DNA of 34,639 bases from Azohydromonas sediminis (GCF_003574675.1 NZ_QOAZ01000034.1:1-34639), one strand, 5' to 3'; numbered from the stretch's first letter, positions 18,047 through 26,657 are shown. Made by a program: numbers and translations. The notes: a model not told the origin generated them from the letters alone.

Positions 18047-18658
18047 TCACTTGCGCATCACCTTCTCGGACGGCGTCAGCGCCTCGATGTACGCCGGGCG
18101 CGAGAAGATGCGCTCGGCGTACTTGAGCAGCGGCAGCGCGTTCTTGCTCAGGTCGATGCCGTAGTAGTCCAGGCGCCACAGCAGCGGGGCGATCGCGACG
18201 TCGAGCATCGAGAAGTCGTCGCCGAGCATGTACTTGTTCTTCACGAAGATCGGCGCGAGCTGTGTCAGGCGGTCGCGGATCTGCGCACGCGCCTTCTCGA
18301 TCTGCTTCTCGGTCGGCTTGACGCCGCGCGACTCGAGGATGTTGACGTGCGTGAACAGTTCCTTCTCGAAGTTGAACAGGAACAGGCGCACGCGCGCGCG
18401 TGCGACCGGGTCGCCGGGCATCAGCTGCGGGTGGGGGAAGCGCTCGTCGATGTACTCGTTGATGATGTTCGACTCGTACAGGATGAGGTCGCGCTCGACG
18501 AGGATCGGCACCTCGTTGTACGGGTTCATCAGCGCGATGTCTTCCGGCTTCGCGAAGAGGTCGACGTCGCGGATCTCGAAGTCCATGCCCTTCTCGAACA
18601 GCACGAAGCGGCAGCGGTGCGAGTAGGGGCAGGTGGTTCCTGAATACAGCACCATCAT
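18047..18658 (-). CDS. sspA: Stringent starvation protein A
   Basis: A glutathione-S-transferase-fold protein that binds RNA polymerase with sigma-70 and promotes stationary-phase and acid-stress transcription. The 203 residues have the thioredoxin-like N-domain (TTCPYSHRCRFVLFEKGM, NEVPILVERDLILYESNIINEYI) and the helical C-domain (YMLGDDFSMLDVAIAPLLWRL). The segment DERFPHPQLMP carries a PHP-type surface loop comparable to the region needed by E. coli SspA. The start is ATG 18658 (next codon also ATG), with GAAGGA 10 nt upstream. It follows petC after two strong hairpins, suggesting partial uncoupling from petABC. Confidence 0.95.
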   Translation of the reverse strand: MMVLYSGTTCPYSHRCRFVLFEKGMDFEIRDVDLFAKPEDIALMNPYNEVPILVERDLILYESNIINEYIDERFPHPQLMPGDPVARARVRLFLFNFEKELFTHVNILESRGVKPTEKQIEKARAQIRDRLTQLAPIFVKNKYMLGDDFSMLDVAIAPLLWRLDYYGIDLSKNALPLLKYAERIFSRPAYIEALTPSEKVMRK

Positions 18659-18682
18659 GGCGAGACGATCCTTCTCATCGGG

Positions 18683-18705
18683 GGCGGCGCGCTTCGCGCG
18701 CCGCC
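18683..18705 (-). other. 10-bp perfect hairpin upstream of sspA
   Basis: On the minus strand GGCGGCGCGC, loop GAA, GCGCGCCGCC. It lies 24 nt before the sspA start and has no U-tract. It may be an RNA-stability or attenuation structure separating petC from sspA expression. Confidence 0.55.
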
Positions 18706-18717
18706 GCAAAGCAAGAT

Positions 18718-18746
18718 GCGCAGCAGGCGCGTGCGCCGTGCTGCGC
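18718..18746 (-). other. Second inverted repeat in the petC-sspA gap
   Basis: GCGCAGCA (minus strand, 18746-18739) pairs with TGCTGCGC (18725-18718), with extra GGCG/CGCC pairing inside. It stands just after the petC stop region and beside the first hairpin. No T-run follows. Confidence 0.5.
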
Positions 18747-18778
18747 GGGGGCCACCGCTCGCGCGGCGGCGCTCGGGT

Positions 18779-19543
18779 TTACTTGACGTCCTTCCAGAAC
18801 GCGGCGTTCAGTCGCCACGCGATCACGGTGAACACGGCGAGGAAGATCAGCACGACCACACCGATGCGGATGCGGTCCGCACGCATCGGCTCGCCCATCC
18901 AGTGCAGGAACGCGACGAGGTCGCCGACGGCCTCGTCGTACTGCTGCGGGGTCATCGTGCCGGGCTTGACCTGCTCCCAGCGACCGGTGAAGACCTCGAC
19001 CTCGTGGCCGTGCTCGACACGCTTGTCGAACACGGGCCGGCGCTCGCCCTGCAGCTCCCACAGCACGTGCGGCATGCCCACGCTCGGAAACGCGAGGTTG
19101 TTCCAGCCGGTGGCCTTCGTGTCGTCGCGGTAGTAGGTGCGCAGGTAGGTGTAGAGATAGTCGGCACCGCTGCCCATGCCGGCGGCCGAACGCGAGCGCG
19201 CGATCACGGTGAGGTCGGGCGGCACGGCGCCGAACCATTCCTTGGCGTCGCGCGGATTCAGCGACACCTTCATCAGGTCGCCCACCTTGTCGGTGGTGAA
19301 CATCAGGTTGCTCTTGATCTGCTCGTCGGTCAGGCCGATGTCGCGCATGCGGTTGTAGCGCATGAACGCCGCGGCATGGCAGTTCAGACAGTAGTTGACG
19401 AACAGCTTGGCGCCGTTTTGCAGCGCCGCCAGGTCGTTGGCCTTCTGGGTCGGGAAGCGGTCCCAGGCGATACCGCCACCAGCGGCGTGCGCGGTGCCGG
19501 CGAACGCCAGCGCGGCCAGCAGCGACACGATCAGCTTCTTCAT
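18779..19543 (-). CDS. petC: Ubiquinol-cytochrome c reductase, cytochrome c1
   Basis: The c-type cytochrome subunit of complex III, passing electrons from the Rieske protein to soluble cytochrome c on the periplasmic side. The 254 residues have a Sec signal (KKLIVSLLAALAFAGTAHA), the haem-binding motif CLNCH (C52, C55, H56), a later Met ligand region (PSVGMPHVLWELQG), PDLTVIARSR, and a C-terminal anchor (about 229-246) followed by a short basic tail. GGAG precedes the ATG by 8 nt. It is third in petABC, 22 nt after petB. Confidence 0.96.
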   Translation of the reverse strand: MKKLIVSLLAALAFAGTAHAAGGGIAWDRFPTQKANDLAALQNGAKLFVNYCLNCHAAAFMRYNRMRDIGLTDEQIKSNLMFTTDKVGDLMKVSLNPRDAKEWFGAVPPDLTVIARSRSAAGMGSGADYLYTYLRTYYRDDTKATGWNNLAFPSVGMPHVLWELQGERRPVFDKRVEHGHEVEVFTGRWEQVKPGTMTPQQYDEAVGDLVAFLHWMGEPMRADRIRIGVVVLIFLAVFTVIAWRLNAAFWKDVK

Positions 19544-19565
19544 TTCGATTTCTCCGTCGTCCGTG

Positions 19566-20966
19566 TCAGTGCGCCTTGAAGGCCACGCGGTCCGGCACCG
19601 GCTTGAACTCGCCGATGCGGGTCCACCACGGCATCAGGAGGAAGAAGGCGAAGTAGAACAGCGTGCCGATCTGCGACACGAGCGTGCCGACGTCCGACGG
19701 CGGCTTGATGCCGAGGTAGCCGAGCACGACGAAGAACACGACGAACGCCGCATACAGGTACTTGTGCCAGGTCGGCCGGTAGCGGATCGAACGCGCCGGG
19801 CTGCGGTCGAGCCAGGGCAGGAAGAACAGGATGATCACCGCGCCGCCCATCACGACGACGCCCCAGAACTTCGCGTCGAAGATCTTCAACAGCGCGATGC
19901 CGACGACGGCACCGACGATCGCCGCGAGCTTGCCCTTGCCCGACAGGCCGCCGACCAGCACCGCGAGCACGGCGGCGATCGCGATCACGACGACGAGGAC
20001 GTTGACGAAGACGTCGGTCGTCGCGCGCAGCATCGAGTAAAACGGCGTGAAGTACCACACCGGGGCGATGTGCGCCGGCGTCTTCAGCGGGTCGGCGGGG
20101 ATGAAGTTGTTGAACTCGAGGAAATACCCGCCCATCTCCGGCGCGAAGAAGATGATCGCGGTGAAGATCATCAGGAACACCGAGACGCCGACGATGTCGT
20201 GCACGGTGTAGTACGGGTGGAACGGGATGCCGTCGAGCGGCTTGCCGTTGGCGTCCTTCTTGGCCTTGATCTCGATGCCGTCGGGGTTGTTCGAGCCGAC
20301 CTCGTGCAGCGCGATGATGTGCGCCACCACCAGCCCGAGCAGCACGAGCGGGATCGCGATGACGTGGAAGCTGAAGAAGCGGTTGAGCGTCGCGTCGCTG
20401 ACGACGTAGTCGCCGCGGATCAGCAGCGCGAGGTCCTCGCCGACGAAGGGCACGGCGGCGAACAGGTTAACGATGACCTGCGCGCCCCAGTAGCTCATCT
20501 GGCCCCACGGCAGCAGGTAGCCGAAGAAGGCTTCGGCCATCAGGCACAGGAAGATCGCGCAGCCGAAGATCCAGATCAGCTCGCGCGGCTTGCGGTACGA
20601 GCCGTACAGCAACCCGCGGAACATGTGCAGGTAGACGACGATGAAGAACGCGCTCGCGCCCGTCGAGTGCATGTAGCGGATGATCCAGCCGCCAGGCACG
20701 TCGCGCATGATGTACTCGACCGACGCGAACGCGAGCTCGGCGTCGGGCTTGTAGTGCATCACGAGGAAGATGCCGGTGACGATCTGGATCACCAGCACCA
20801 GCAGCGACAGCGAACCGAAGAAGTACCAGAAGTTCAGGTTCTTCGGCGCGTAGTACTGGGCCATGTGGTCGTTCCACAGCTTGGACGCCGGGAAACGGTT
20901 GTCGACCCAGTTCATGAACTTGACGCCCAGCGGCGCGTCGGCGGGGACTTCCTTGAATTCAGCCAT
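19566..20966 (-). CDS. petB: Ubiquinol-cytochrome c reductase, cytochrome b
   Basis: The membrane core of complex III, carrying the low- and high-potential b haems and the quinol sites. The 466 residues show the expected helices and haem regions (MHSTGASAFFIVVYLHMFRG; FFSFHVIAIPLVLLGLVVAH), the Qo-site block around WGQMSYWGAQV, and the PEWY-like PVWYFTPFYSMLRA. The C-terminal part is longer than the mitochondrial type, with extra helices (VLVVVIAIAAVLAVLVGG and following), which matches other betaproteobacterial forms. AGGAG lies 6 nt before the ATG. It follows petA by 26 nt. Confidence 0.96.
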   Translation of the reverse strand: MAEFKEVPADAPLGVKFMNWVDNRFPASKLWNDHMAQYYAPKNLNFWYFFGSLSLLVLVIQIVTGIFLVMHYKPDAELAFASVEYIMRDVPGGWIIRYMHSTGASAFFIVVYLHMFRGLLYGSYRKPRELIWIFGCAIFLCLMAEAFFGYLLPWGQMSYWGAQVIVNLFAAVPFVGEDLALLIRGDYVVSDATLNRFFSFHVIAIPLVLLGLVVAHIIALHEVGSNNPDGIEIKAKKDANGKPLDGIPFHPYYTVHDIVGVSVFLMIFTAIIFFAPEMGGYFLEFNNFIPADPLKTPAHIAPVWYFTPFYSMLRATTDVFVNVLVVVIAIAAVLAVLVGGLSGKGKLAAIVGAVVGIALLKIFDAKFWGVVVMGGAVIILFFLPWLDRSPARSIRYRPTWHKYLYAAFVVFFVVLGYLGIKPPSDVGTLVSQIGTLFYFAFFLLMPWWTRIGEFKPVPDRVAFKAH

Positions 20967-20992
20967 CGCGATCTCCTGAAACTGCCTGGAAA

Positions 20993-21586
20993 TCAGGCCT
21001 TGTCCTCACCGATGAGGATCTTGGTGTCCGACAGGTACATGTGCGGCGGCACCTCGAGGTTGTCGGGCGCGGGCTTGTTCTTGAACACGCGGCCGGCCAT
21101 GTCGAACGTCGAGCCGTGGCACGGGCACAGGAAGCCGCCCGCCCAGTCGTCGGGCAGCGACGGCTGCGCGCCGGGGGCGAACTTGTCGGTCGGCGAGCAG
21201 CCGAGGTGCGAGCAGATGCCCACCGCCACCAGCACCTCGGGCTTGATCGAGCGGTGCTGGTTCTTCGCGTATTCGGGCGTCGGGTAGGCCTTGCGTTCGG
21301 AGCGCGGGTCGGCGACCTGCGACTCGGTGTGCTTGAGCGACTCGAGCTGCTCGGGCGTGCGACGCACGATCCACACCGGCTTGCCGCGCCACTCGACAGT
21401 GAGCTTCTCGCCCGGACGCAGGCCCGAGATGTCGACTTCGACGGCGGCGCCGGCCGCTCTCGCGCGCTCCGACGGCGTGAACGACGCGACGAACGGCACG
21501 GCCGCGGCGACGCCGCCCACCGCGCCGGCGCCACAGGCGATCGCCACCCAGGTGCGGCGATCCTTGTCGACTTCGGGCTGGTTCAT
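20993..21586 (-). CDS. petA: Ubiquinol-cytochrome c reductase, Rieske iron-sulfur subunit
   Basis: The 2Fe-2S subunit of complex III, taking the first electron from ubiquinol. The 197 residues begin with a Tat-type, uncleaved anchor (DRRTWVAIACGAGAVGGV...). The cluster ligands are C125-x-H127 with C130 (CSHLGC) and C154-x-C156-H157 (CPCHGS); C130 and C156 would form the structural disulfide. I chose ATG 21586 (MNQPEVDKDRR) because GAGGA lies 5 nt upstream; an in-frame start at 21622 adds 12 atypical residues. Export presumably uses the TatABC genes in this window. A TAGAAT hexamer at 21715-21720 suggests a leader of about 120 nt. Confidence 0.96.
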   Translation of the reverse strand: MNQPEVDKDRRTWVAIACGAGAVGGVAAAVPFVASFTPSERARAAGAAVEVDISGLRPGEKLTVEWRGKPVWIVRRTPEQLESLKHTESQVADPRSERKAYPTPEYAKNQHRSIKPEVLVAVGICSHLGCSPTDKFAPGAQPSLPDDWAGGFLCPCHGSTFDMAGRVFKNKPAPDNLEVPPHMYLSDTKILIGEDKA

Positions 21587-21714
21587 GAAGGTCCTCGGAT
21601 TGACGTCGCGCTTCTTCCGCACCGTCGCCGCCTGCCACGGCGGGGCTGCCGACCACGGCTTCGATGCCGGCGTATCGCGCCTTCAGCGACCCGAAGAAGC
21701 AAGATCAACAAAAG

Positions 21715-21720
21715 ATTCTA
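21715..21720 (-). promoter_or_regulatory. -10 element of petABC
   Basis: TAGAAT on the minus strand sits in the divergent petA/mscL region, next to an A/T-rich patch. The transcript would start near 21708, with about 120 nt of leader before petA. No convincing -35. Confidence 0.5.
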
Positions 21721-21772
21721 GCGGAGCGCGCCACCCCCGCCGCGCGGCTGCGGCCGCCGCCTGCGGAAGCGG

Positions 21773-21778
21773 TACAGT
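21773..21778 (+). promoter_or_regulatory. Possible -10 element of mscL
   Basis: TACAGT in GGTACAGTGG lies about 50 nt before the mscL GTG and points away from petA. Confidence 0.4.
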
Positions 21779-21829
21779 GGGCCGCGCGCCGCCGCAAGCC
21801 GACGCCATCACGAAACAGGAGGAACCAAC

Positions 21830-22264
21830 GTGAGTCTCGTCTCGGAATTCAAGGAATTCGCCGTCAAGGGCAACGTCGTCGACCTCGCCGTCGGCGTCAT
21901 CATCGGTGCCGCGTTCGGCAAGATCGTCGACTCCGTCGTCAAGGACCTGATCATGCCGATCGTCGGGCGCGTCGTCGGCGGGCTCGATTTCTCGAACTAC
22001 TTCGTGATACTGGCCGACCCACCCGCCGGCTACAGCGGCCCGATGACCTACGAAGCGCTGACCAAGGCGGGGGTGCCGCTGTTCGCCTACGGCAACTTCA
22101 TCACCGTCGCGCTGAACTTCGTCATCCTCGCGTTCATCATCTTCGTGATGGTCAAGCAGATCAACCGCCTCAAGCGCGAGGCCCCGCCCCCGCCACCGGC
22201 CCCGGCCGAGCCGCCGGAGGACGTCAAGCTGCTGCGCGAGATCCGCGACGCGCTGCGCAAGTAA
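21830..22264 (+). CDS. mscL: Large-conductance mechanosensitive channel MscL
   Basis: A homopentameric inner-membrane channel that opens on hypo-osmotic shock to release solutes. The 144 residues follow the standard order: amphipathic N-terminal helix ([14 protein letters not shown]), first membrane helix ([28 protein letters not shown], with the Ala/Gly pore pattern), periplasmic loop ([11 protein letters not shown]...), second membrane helix ([26 protein letters not shown]) and a cytoplasmic C-terminal helix ([13 protein letters not shown]) after a Pro-rich linker. The start is GTG 21830 with a strong AGGAGG 7 nt upstream. It is divergent from petABC. Confidence 0.97.
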   Translation: MSLVSEFKEFAVKGNVVDLAVGVIIGAAFGKIVDSVVKDLIMPIVGRVVGGLDFSNYFVILADPPAGYSGPMTYEALTKAGVPLFAYGNFITVALNFVILAFIIFVMVKQINRLKREAPPPPPAPAEPPEDVKLLREIRDALRK

Positions 22265-22285
22265 CGACGGGTAACAGACGCTTGC

Positions 22286-22312
22286 ACTTCGGCGCGCGCG
22301 GCGCGCTGAAGT
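22286..22312. other. 12-bp hairpin after mscL
   Basis: ACTTCGGCGCGC (22286-22297) pairs with GCGCGCTGAAGT (22301-22312) around GCG, with a single G-T wobble. It starts 21 nt after the mscL stop and is very stable. No T-tract follows on the plus strand, so it is either a non-canonical terminator or an RNA-protecting structure. Confidence 0.55.
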
Positions 22313-22396
22313 CGGCGCGGCCACCGTCGATATTGGTCGCACAGGGCGGCGGGCCCATCGTGCCGCGCGCCGCCCGCGGCCGACCCGACGTCTCCG

Positions 22397-24778
22397 ATGA
22401 ACGCGCCCCTGCCCCGCCCCCAAGCCGCGCTGCAATCTGCCGTGCGACGGCTGCACGACACGGCGCAGCAGGCCGCCCAGCGCTGCGTCGAAAGCCTCGG
22501 CCTGACGGCCCTGACGACGATGAGCGCGCGCGAGCGCGACGGCCTGCTCGCCGCCCAGTTCGAGCTCAACCGCAACCTGTCGGCGTTCGAGCTCGCGTTC
22601 GGCAAGCGGCTGCAGGAACAGGTCGAGCGCGCGCTCGACCCGTACCAGCCGTCCGGGCGCTCGCTCGAGGTCACCGACTGGACGGCGCTGCGGCTCGTGG
22701 ACGACGCCGAGGTCGAGGCGCAGGTCAGCGCCGATCGCATGGGGCTGGCGATCCAGCACGCCTGCGAGTGGGAGCTGCGCGAGCTCGACGGCTACCTCGG
22801 CTCGCTGCTGCACCTCGAGCATCCCGACCACCAGCGCAACCCGCTGCGTCCGGAAATCATCGGCAAGGCGCTGGTCGCCGCCGTCGAGAGCGTGTCCGAC
22901 CAGCCCCACGTGCGGCAGGTCGCCGTCAACGAGATCGGACGCGGGCTGGCGTCGATGATGCCCGGCGTGTACCGCGAAATCATTGCCGAGCTGCGCGACA
23001 GCGGCCTGCAGCCGTTGAGCCTGGCGCGGCGCACGACGCAACGCGGCGAGCTCGGCCGCGACACGGGCGCGCGCAGCTCGAGCCTCGGCGAGTTCGCCGC
23101 CGGCACGGGTGGCGCACACGCCGCGCCCGCGGCCGCCGCGCCGGGTGCCGGCACGCGGTTCGCCACGCACGGGGGCGATGCGCCACGTGCCGCGGCCGCG
23201 ACGGGCGGCTCGACGATCGGCCACGTCGACGCCCAGCTGGGGGCTGTCATCCGGCGGCTCGCGCACTTGGGCGCCTCGATGCCCGACACCGGCGCCGGCG
23301 AGCACGGTGGCGACAGCGCCGCGCTGCCGGCGTCGTCCCACGGCAGCGGCGTCGCGGTGGCACCGAACCTGATCTACGCGCACCGCGAAGAACTGCGCCA
23401 GGCGTCGAGCGGCGCGCTCGACCACATGGTCATCGACGTGGTCGGCACGCTGTTCGAGCACATCCTGTCCGACCCGAAGGTGCCGCCGCAGATGGCGCGC
23501 CAGATCGCGCGCCTGCAGCTGCCGGTGCTGCGTGTCGCGCTGGGCGACATCACGTTCTTCTCGTCGCGCCGGCACCCGGTGCGGCGCTTCGTCAACCGCA
23601 TCGCGTCGCTGACCTGCGCGTTCGACGACTTCAGCGACGGGCCGGGCAAGGAGTTCCTGCGCCTGGTGCGCGACCTCGTGCAGCAGATCGTCGAGGGCGA
23701 CTTTGACCAGATGGCGCTGTACGAGCGCAAGCTCTCGGAGCTCGAGGCCTTCAGCGCCGCGCAGGCGCGGCAGGACCTGCAGGCCGCGGCCGCCGACGCG
23801 CCGCAGCTGCTCGAGGACAAGGAGCAGGCGCTGCTGCTGCAGCAGCGCTACGTCAAGCGGCTGGAGGCCGACCTGGCGGGGGTCGCGCTGCCGGAATTCC
23901 TGCGCACCTTCGTCGCGCAGGTCTGGAGCCAGGCCATCGTCCACCTCTCGCTGCGCCACGGCGAGGACAGCGAGCGCGCCCGGCGCGCGCGCCAGGTCGC
24001 GCGCGAACTGCTGCTCAGCGTGCTGCCCAAGGGCACGCCGGCCGAGCGCAAGGCCTTCGTGCTCGCGCTGCCGCCGCTGATGAAGGACCTCAACGAAGGT
24101 CTGGCGCAGATCGGCTGGCCCGAGGACGCGAAGAAGGTCTTCTTCTCGCAGCTGCTGCCGGCGCACGCCGAGTCGCTCAAGAGCGGCTCGATCAGCCAGC
24201 TCGACTACAACCTGCTGGCCAGGCGGCTCGACGCGATCTTCGGCGCACCGCTGCCGCGGCCGGGCGATCGCGTGCCCGGTGTCGCGCTGCCGGTGCTCGA
24301 CGACGTCGTCGCCGAGCCCGTGTTCAGCGCCGACGAGGCACAGCGCGTGGGGCTGGTGTCGGAGAACGCCGTCGACTGGACGCAGAAGGTCGACATCGAC
24401 CTGAGCGCCGAGGAACCCGTGCTGACCGCCGACGACGTGCGGCTCGAGGGCCTGCCGGCGCCCGACGCGATCGAGCCCGCCAGCGGCGCCGCGCTCGCGC
24501 AGCACGTGCAGGTGGGCGTCGTCTACCGCATGCACCTCGACGGCGAGTGGCACAAGGTGCGGCTGACCTACGTCAGCCCGAACCGCACGTTCTTCGCGTT
24601 CACCCGCGGGCGCAAGCACCAGCGCACGATCTCGATGACCTCGCGCATGCTGACGAAGATGTGCGAAGCCGGCCGCCTGCGCGCGTTCGAGAACGCGCAC
24701 CTGCTCGAGCGCGCGACCGCCCGCGCGCGCAGGCAGCTCGCGGCGCTCGGCCAGGGCGCCAGCCGCAGCGTGCACTGA
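22397..24778 (+). CDS. DUF1631 domain-containing protein
   Basis: A large (793-residue) cytoplasmic protein of the DUF1631 family, found in beta- and gammaproteobacteria; its function is not established. The N-terminal part (about 1-215) is helical and contains LTTMSARERDGLLAAQFELNRNLSAFELAFGKRL. Residues about 225-310 are Ala/Gly/Thr-rich and probably disordered. The main domain (about 330-590) includes MVIDVVGTLFEHILSDPKVPPQMARQIARLQLPVLRVAL and FFSSRRHPVRRFVNRIASL. The last 100 residues (VGVVYRMHLDGEWHKVRLTYVSPN, then FFAFTRGRKHQRTISMTSRML) form a beta-rich end resembling a PilZ-like barrel; I see no complete c-di-GMP signature. No signal peptide or membrane segment. The ATG at 22397 starts a typical family N-terminus, 132 nt after mscL. 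Confidence 0.85.
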   Translation: MNAPLPRPQAALQSAVRRLHDTAQQAAQRCVESLGLTALTTMSARERDGLLAAQFELNRNLSAFELAFGKRLQEQVERALDPYQPSGRSLEVTDWTALRLVDDAEVEAQVSADRMGLAIQHACEWELRELDGYLGSLLHLEHPDHQRNPLRPEIIGKALVAAVESVSDQPHVRQVAVNEIGRGLASMMPGVYREIIAELRDSGLQPLSLARRTTQRGELGRDTGARSSSLGEFAAGTGGAHAAPAAAAPGAGTRFATHGGDAPRAAAATGGSTIGHVDAQLGAVIRRLAHLGASMPDTGAGEHGGDSAALPASSHGSGVAVAPNLIYAHREELRQASSGALDHMVIDVVGTLFEHILSDPKVPPQMARQIARLQLPVLRVALGDITFFSSRRHPVRRFVNRIASLTCAFDDFSDGPGKEFLRLVRDLVQQIVEGDFDQMALYERKLSELEAFSAAQARQDLQAAAADAPQLLEDKEQALLLQQRYVKRLEADLAGVALPEFLRTFVAQVWSQAIVHLSLRHGEDSERARRARQVARELLLSVLPKGTPAERKAFVLALPPLMKDLNEGLAQIGWPEDAKKVFFSQLLPAHAESLKSGSISQLDYNLLARRLDAIFGAPLPRPGDRVPGVALPVLDDVVAEPVFSADEAQRVGLVSENAVDWTQKVDIDLSAEEPVLTADDVRLEGLPAPDAIEPASGAALAQHVQVGVVYRMHLDGEWHKVRLTYVSPNRTFFAFTRGRKHQRTISMTSRMLTKMCEAGRLRAFENAHLLERATARARRQLAALGQGASRSVH

Positions 24779-24796
24779 CGCCGCCGCGGCTGCGCG

Positions 24797-25816
24797 CTAT
24801 GCGCCGGCCAGCTGGCGCGCCATGCGCAGCGCCGCGCGCAGGCTGGCTGCGTCGGCCACGCCGCGGCCGGCGATGTCGAACGCGGTGCCGTGGTCGGGGC
24901 TGGTGCGCACGAACGGCAGGCCCAGCGTCACGTTGACGCCGTGCTCGACGCCGAGGTACTTCACCGGGATCAGGCCGTGGTCGTGCGTCATCGCGACGAC
25001 GAGGTCGAACGCGCCGCGGCGCGCGCGCATGAACACGGTGTCGGGTGCGAACGGGCCCTGCGCGTCGATGCCCTCGGCGCGCGCGGCAGCCACCGCGGGC
25101 GCGATGACGCGGATCTCCTCGTCGCCGAACAGGCCGCCCTCGCCGGCGTGCGGGTTCAGGCCCGCCACCGCGATGCGCGGGCGCGGCTGGCCCCAGCGCG
25201 CCGAGGCCGTGTGCGCGATGCGGATCGTCTGCAGCACGGCGTCGAAGGTGACGGCGTCGATCGCAGCACGCAGCGCCATGTGGATCGTCACCAGCACGAC
25301 CTTGATCTCGTCGTTGGCGAGCATCATGCGCACCGGCGGCGGCGTGCCGCCCGCGCCGGCCAGCGCCTGCAGCATCTCGGTGTGCCCCGGGTACGGCACG
25401 CCGGCGGCGGCCAGCGCCTCCTTGTGCACCGGCGCCGTGACGAGTGCCGCACCGTCGCCACGCTGCAGCGCCGCCACCGCGGCGTCGATGCAGCGCGCGG
25501 CCGCCGCACCGGCGCGCGCGTCGACGTGGCCCCACGGCAGCTGCGCGAGCCCGACGGGCAGCCCCGGCGGCTGCCACACCGCGATGCAGCCCGGCGGGCA
25601 CGCCGCGGCGTCGGCCGGCGACTCGACGACGGCCAGCGGTACGCGCTCGGTCTCGGCGAGCAGCGCGAGGGCGCGCCGCATCACGGCCACGTCGGCGACG
25701 ACGAGGGCCTGCGGCGGCGCGTCGACGCGGGCCTCGGCCGCGAGCGCGCGCAGCACGATCTCCGGGCCGATGCCGCAGGGGTCGCCCATCGTGACGAGCA
25801 GCGGCGCGCGGCTCAC
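24797..25816 (-). CDS. pdxA: 4-hydroxythreonine-4-phosphate dehydrogenase PdxA
   Basis: The NAD-dependent enzyme of the DXP-dependent pyridoxal phosphate pathway, oxidising 4-phosphohydroxy-L-threonine. The 339-residue protein has LVTMGDPCGIGPEI at the N-terminus, TAPVHKEALAAAGVPYPGHTE in the active site, GLNPHAGEGGLFGDEE, and THDHGLIPVKY near the C-terminus with a metal-binding His. Family members bind a divalent metal through three His residues, and His occurs in each of these segments. The start is GTG 25816 (VSRAPLLVTMGDP); there is no closer ATG before the GDP motif except the Met within it. No strong Shine-Dalgarno sequence. It lies 70 nt downstream of the Nif3-like gene. Confidence 0.94.
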   Translation of the reverse strand: MSRAPLLVTMGDPCGIGPEIVLRALAAEARVDAPPQALVVADVAVMRRALALLAETERVPLAVVESPADAAACPPGCIAVWQPPGLPVGLAQLPWGHVDARAGAAAARCIDAAVAALQRGDGAALVTAPVHKEALAAAGVPYPGHTEMLQALAGAGGTPPPVRMMLANDEIKVVLVTIHMALRAAIDAVTFDAVLQTIRIAHTASARWGQPRPRIAVAGLNPHAGEGGLFGDEEIRVIAPAVAAARAEGIDAQGPFAPDTVFMRARRGAFDLVVAMTHDHGLIPVKYLGVEHGVNVTLGLPFVRTSPDHGTAFDIAGRGVADAASLRAALRMARQLAGA

Positions 25817-25886
25817 GGCGCGCCCCGGCGGCCGGCCCGCGACGCCGTGCCGGCAGCAAGAACGCTGGGCCTTCGCGGCACCGTGC

Positions 25887-26645
25887 TCATGCCGGGTTGT
25901 CGATGTCGATGAAGCGGTGCTCGAGTCCGAAGCGCTCGGCCACGTGCGCCGCCAGCGCCGGCGCGCCGTAGCGCTCGGTCGCGTGGTGGCCGCAGGCGAG
26001 GAAGGCCACGCCCGTCTCGCGCGCCAGGTGCGCCTGCGGCTCCGACACCTCGCCGGTGAGGAACAGGTCGGCGCCGGCAGCGATCGCGGCCTCGAAGTAG
26101 CCCTGCGCGCCGCCGCTGCACCACGCGACGCGGCGCACCGCCCGCCCGTCGCCGGGCAGCAGCAGCGGCTCGCGGCCGAGAGCCTGCGCGACGTGGCGTG
26201 CCACCGCCGCGGCGTCGCCGATCGCACCGGCATCGCCGATGAAGCCGAGGTCCTGCTCGCCGAAGCGGGCGTCGGCGCGCCAGCCCAGCCGCAGCCCGAG
26301 CTGCGCGTTGTTGCCGAACTCGGCGTGCGCGTCGAGCGGCAGGTGGTACGCGAACAGGTGGATGCCGTGCGCCATCAGCCGGCGCACGCGCTCGGCCAGC
26401 CAGCCGGTCAGCCGCCCGTCCTGCCCGCGCCAGAACAGGCCGTGGTGCACGATCAGCGCGTCGGCGCCGGCTTCGACCGCCGCATCGATCGCGGCGCGGC
26501 TCGCCGTGACGGCGCTGGCGAGCCGGCGCACGACGGCCGTGCCCTCGACCTGCAACCCGTTCGGCCCATAATCCTTGAACTCGCCCACGGCCAGCAAGCG
26601 GTCCAGATACGTCTGCAACTCGCTCGCGCGGACGTCGTTCGACAC
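25887..26645 (-). CDS. Nif3-like dinuclear metal centre hexameric protein (YbgI family)
   Basis: A conserved protein with a dinuclear metal site; some members act as GTP cyclohydrolase-like or DNA-associated hydrolases, but the role remains unsettled. The 252 residues contain the metal-binding LIVHHGLFW near residue 65, HLFAYHLPLDAH about 95-106, GEVSEPQAHLARE, and the closing ACGHHATERYG, all diagnostic. The start is GTG 26645 (VSNDVRASELQ) with AGGGAG 5 nt upstream; another GTG at 26651 is possible. Its start lies 12 bp from the start of the divergent protease gene, so each promoter must fall inside the other gene. Confidence 0.9.
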   Translation of the reverse strand: MSNDVRASELQTYLDRLLAVGEFKDYGPNGLQVEGTAVVRRLASAVTASRAAIDAAVEAGADALIVHHGLFWRGQDGRLTGWLAERVRRLMAHGIHLFAYHLPLDAHAEFGNNAQLGLRLGWRADARFGEQDLGFIGDAGAIGDAAAVARHVAQALGREPLLLPGDGRAVRRVAWCSGGAQGYFEAAIAAGADLFLTGEVSEPQAHLARETGVAFLACGHHATERYGAPALAAHVAERFGLEHRFIDIDNPA

Positions 26646-26657
26646 GGCCACTCCCTC

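Noticed and set aside
21683-24775. A 1030-codon open frame on the minus strand opposite mscL and DUF1631
   Set aside because: It spans two genuine genes on the other strand, is low-complexity Arg/Ala/Leu/Val/Gln, and has no motif. It is a high-GC artefact.
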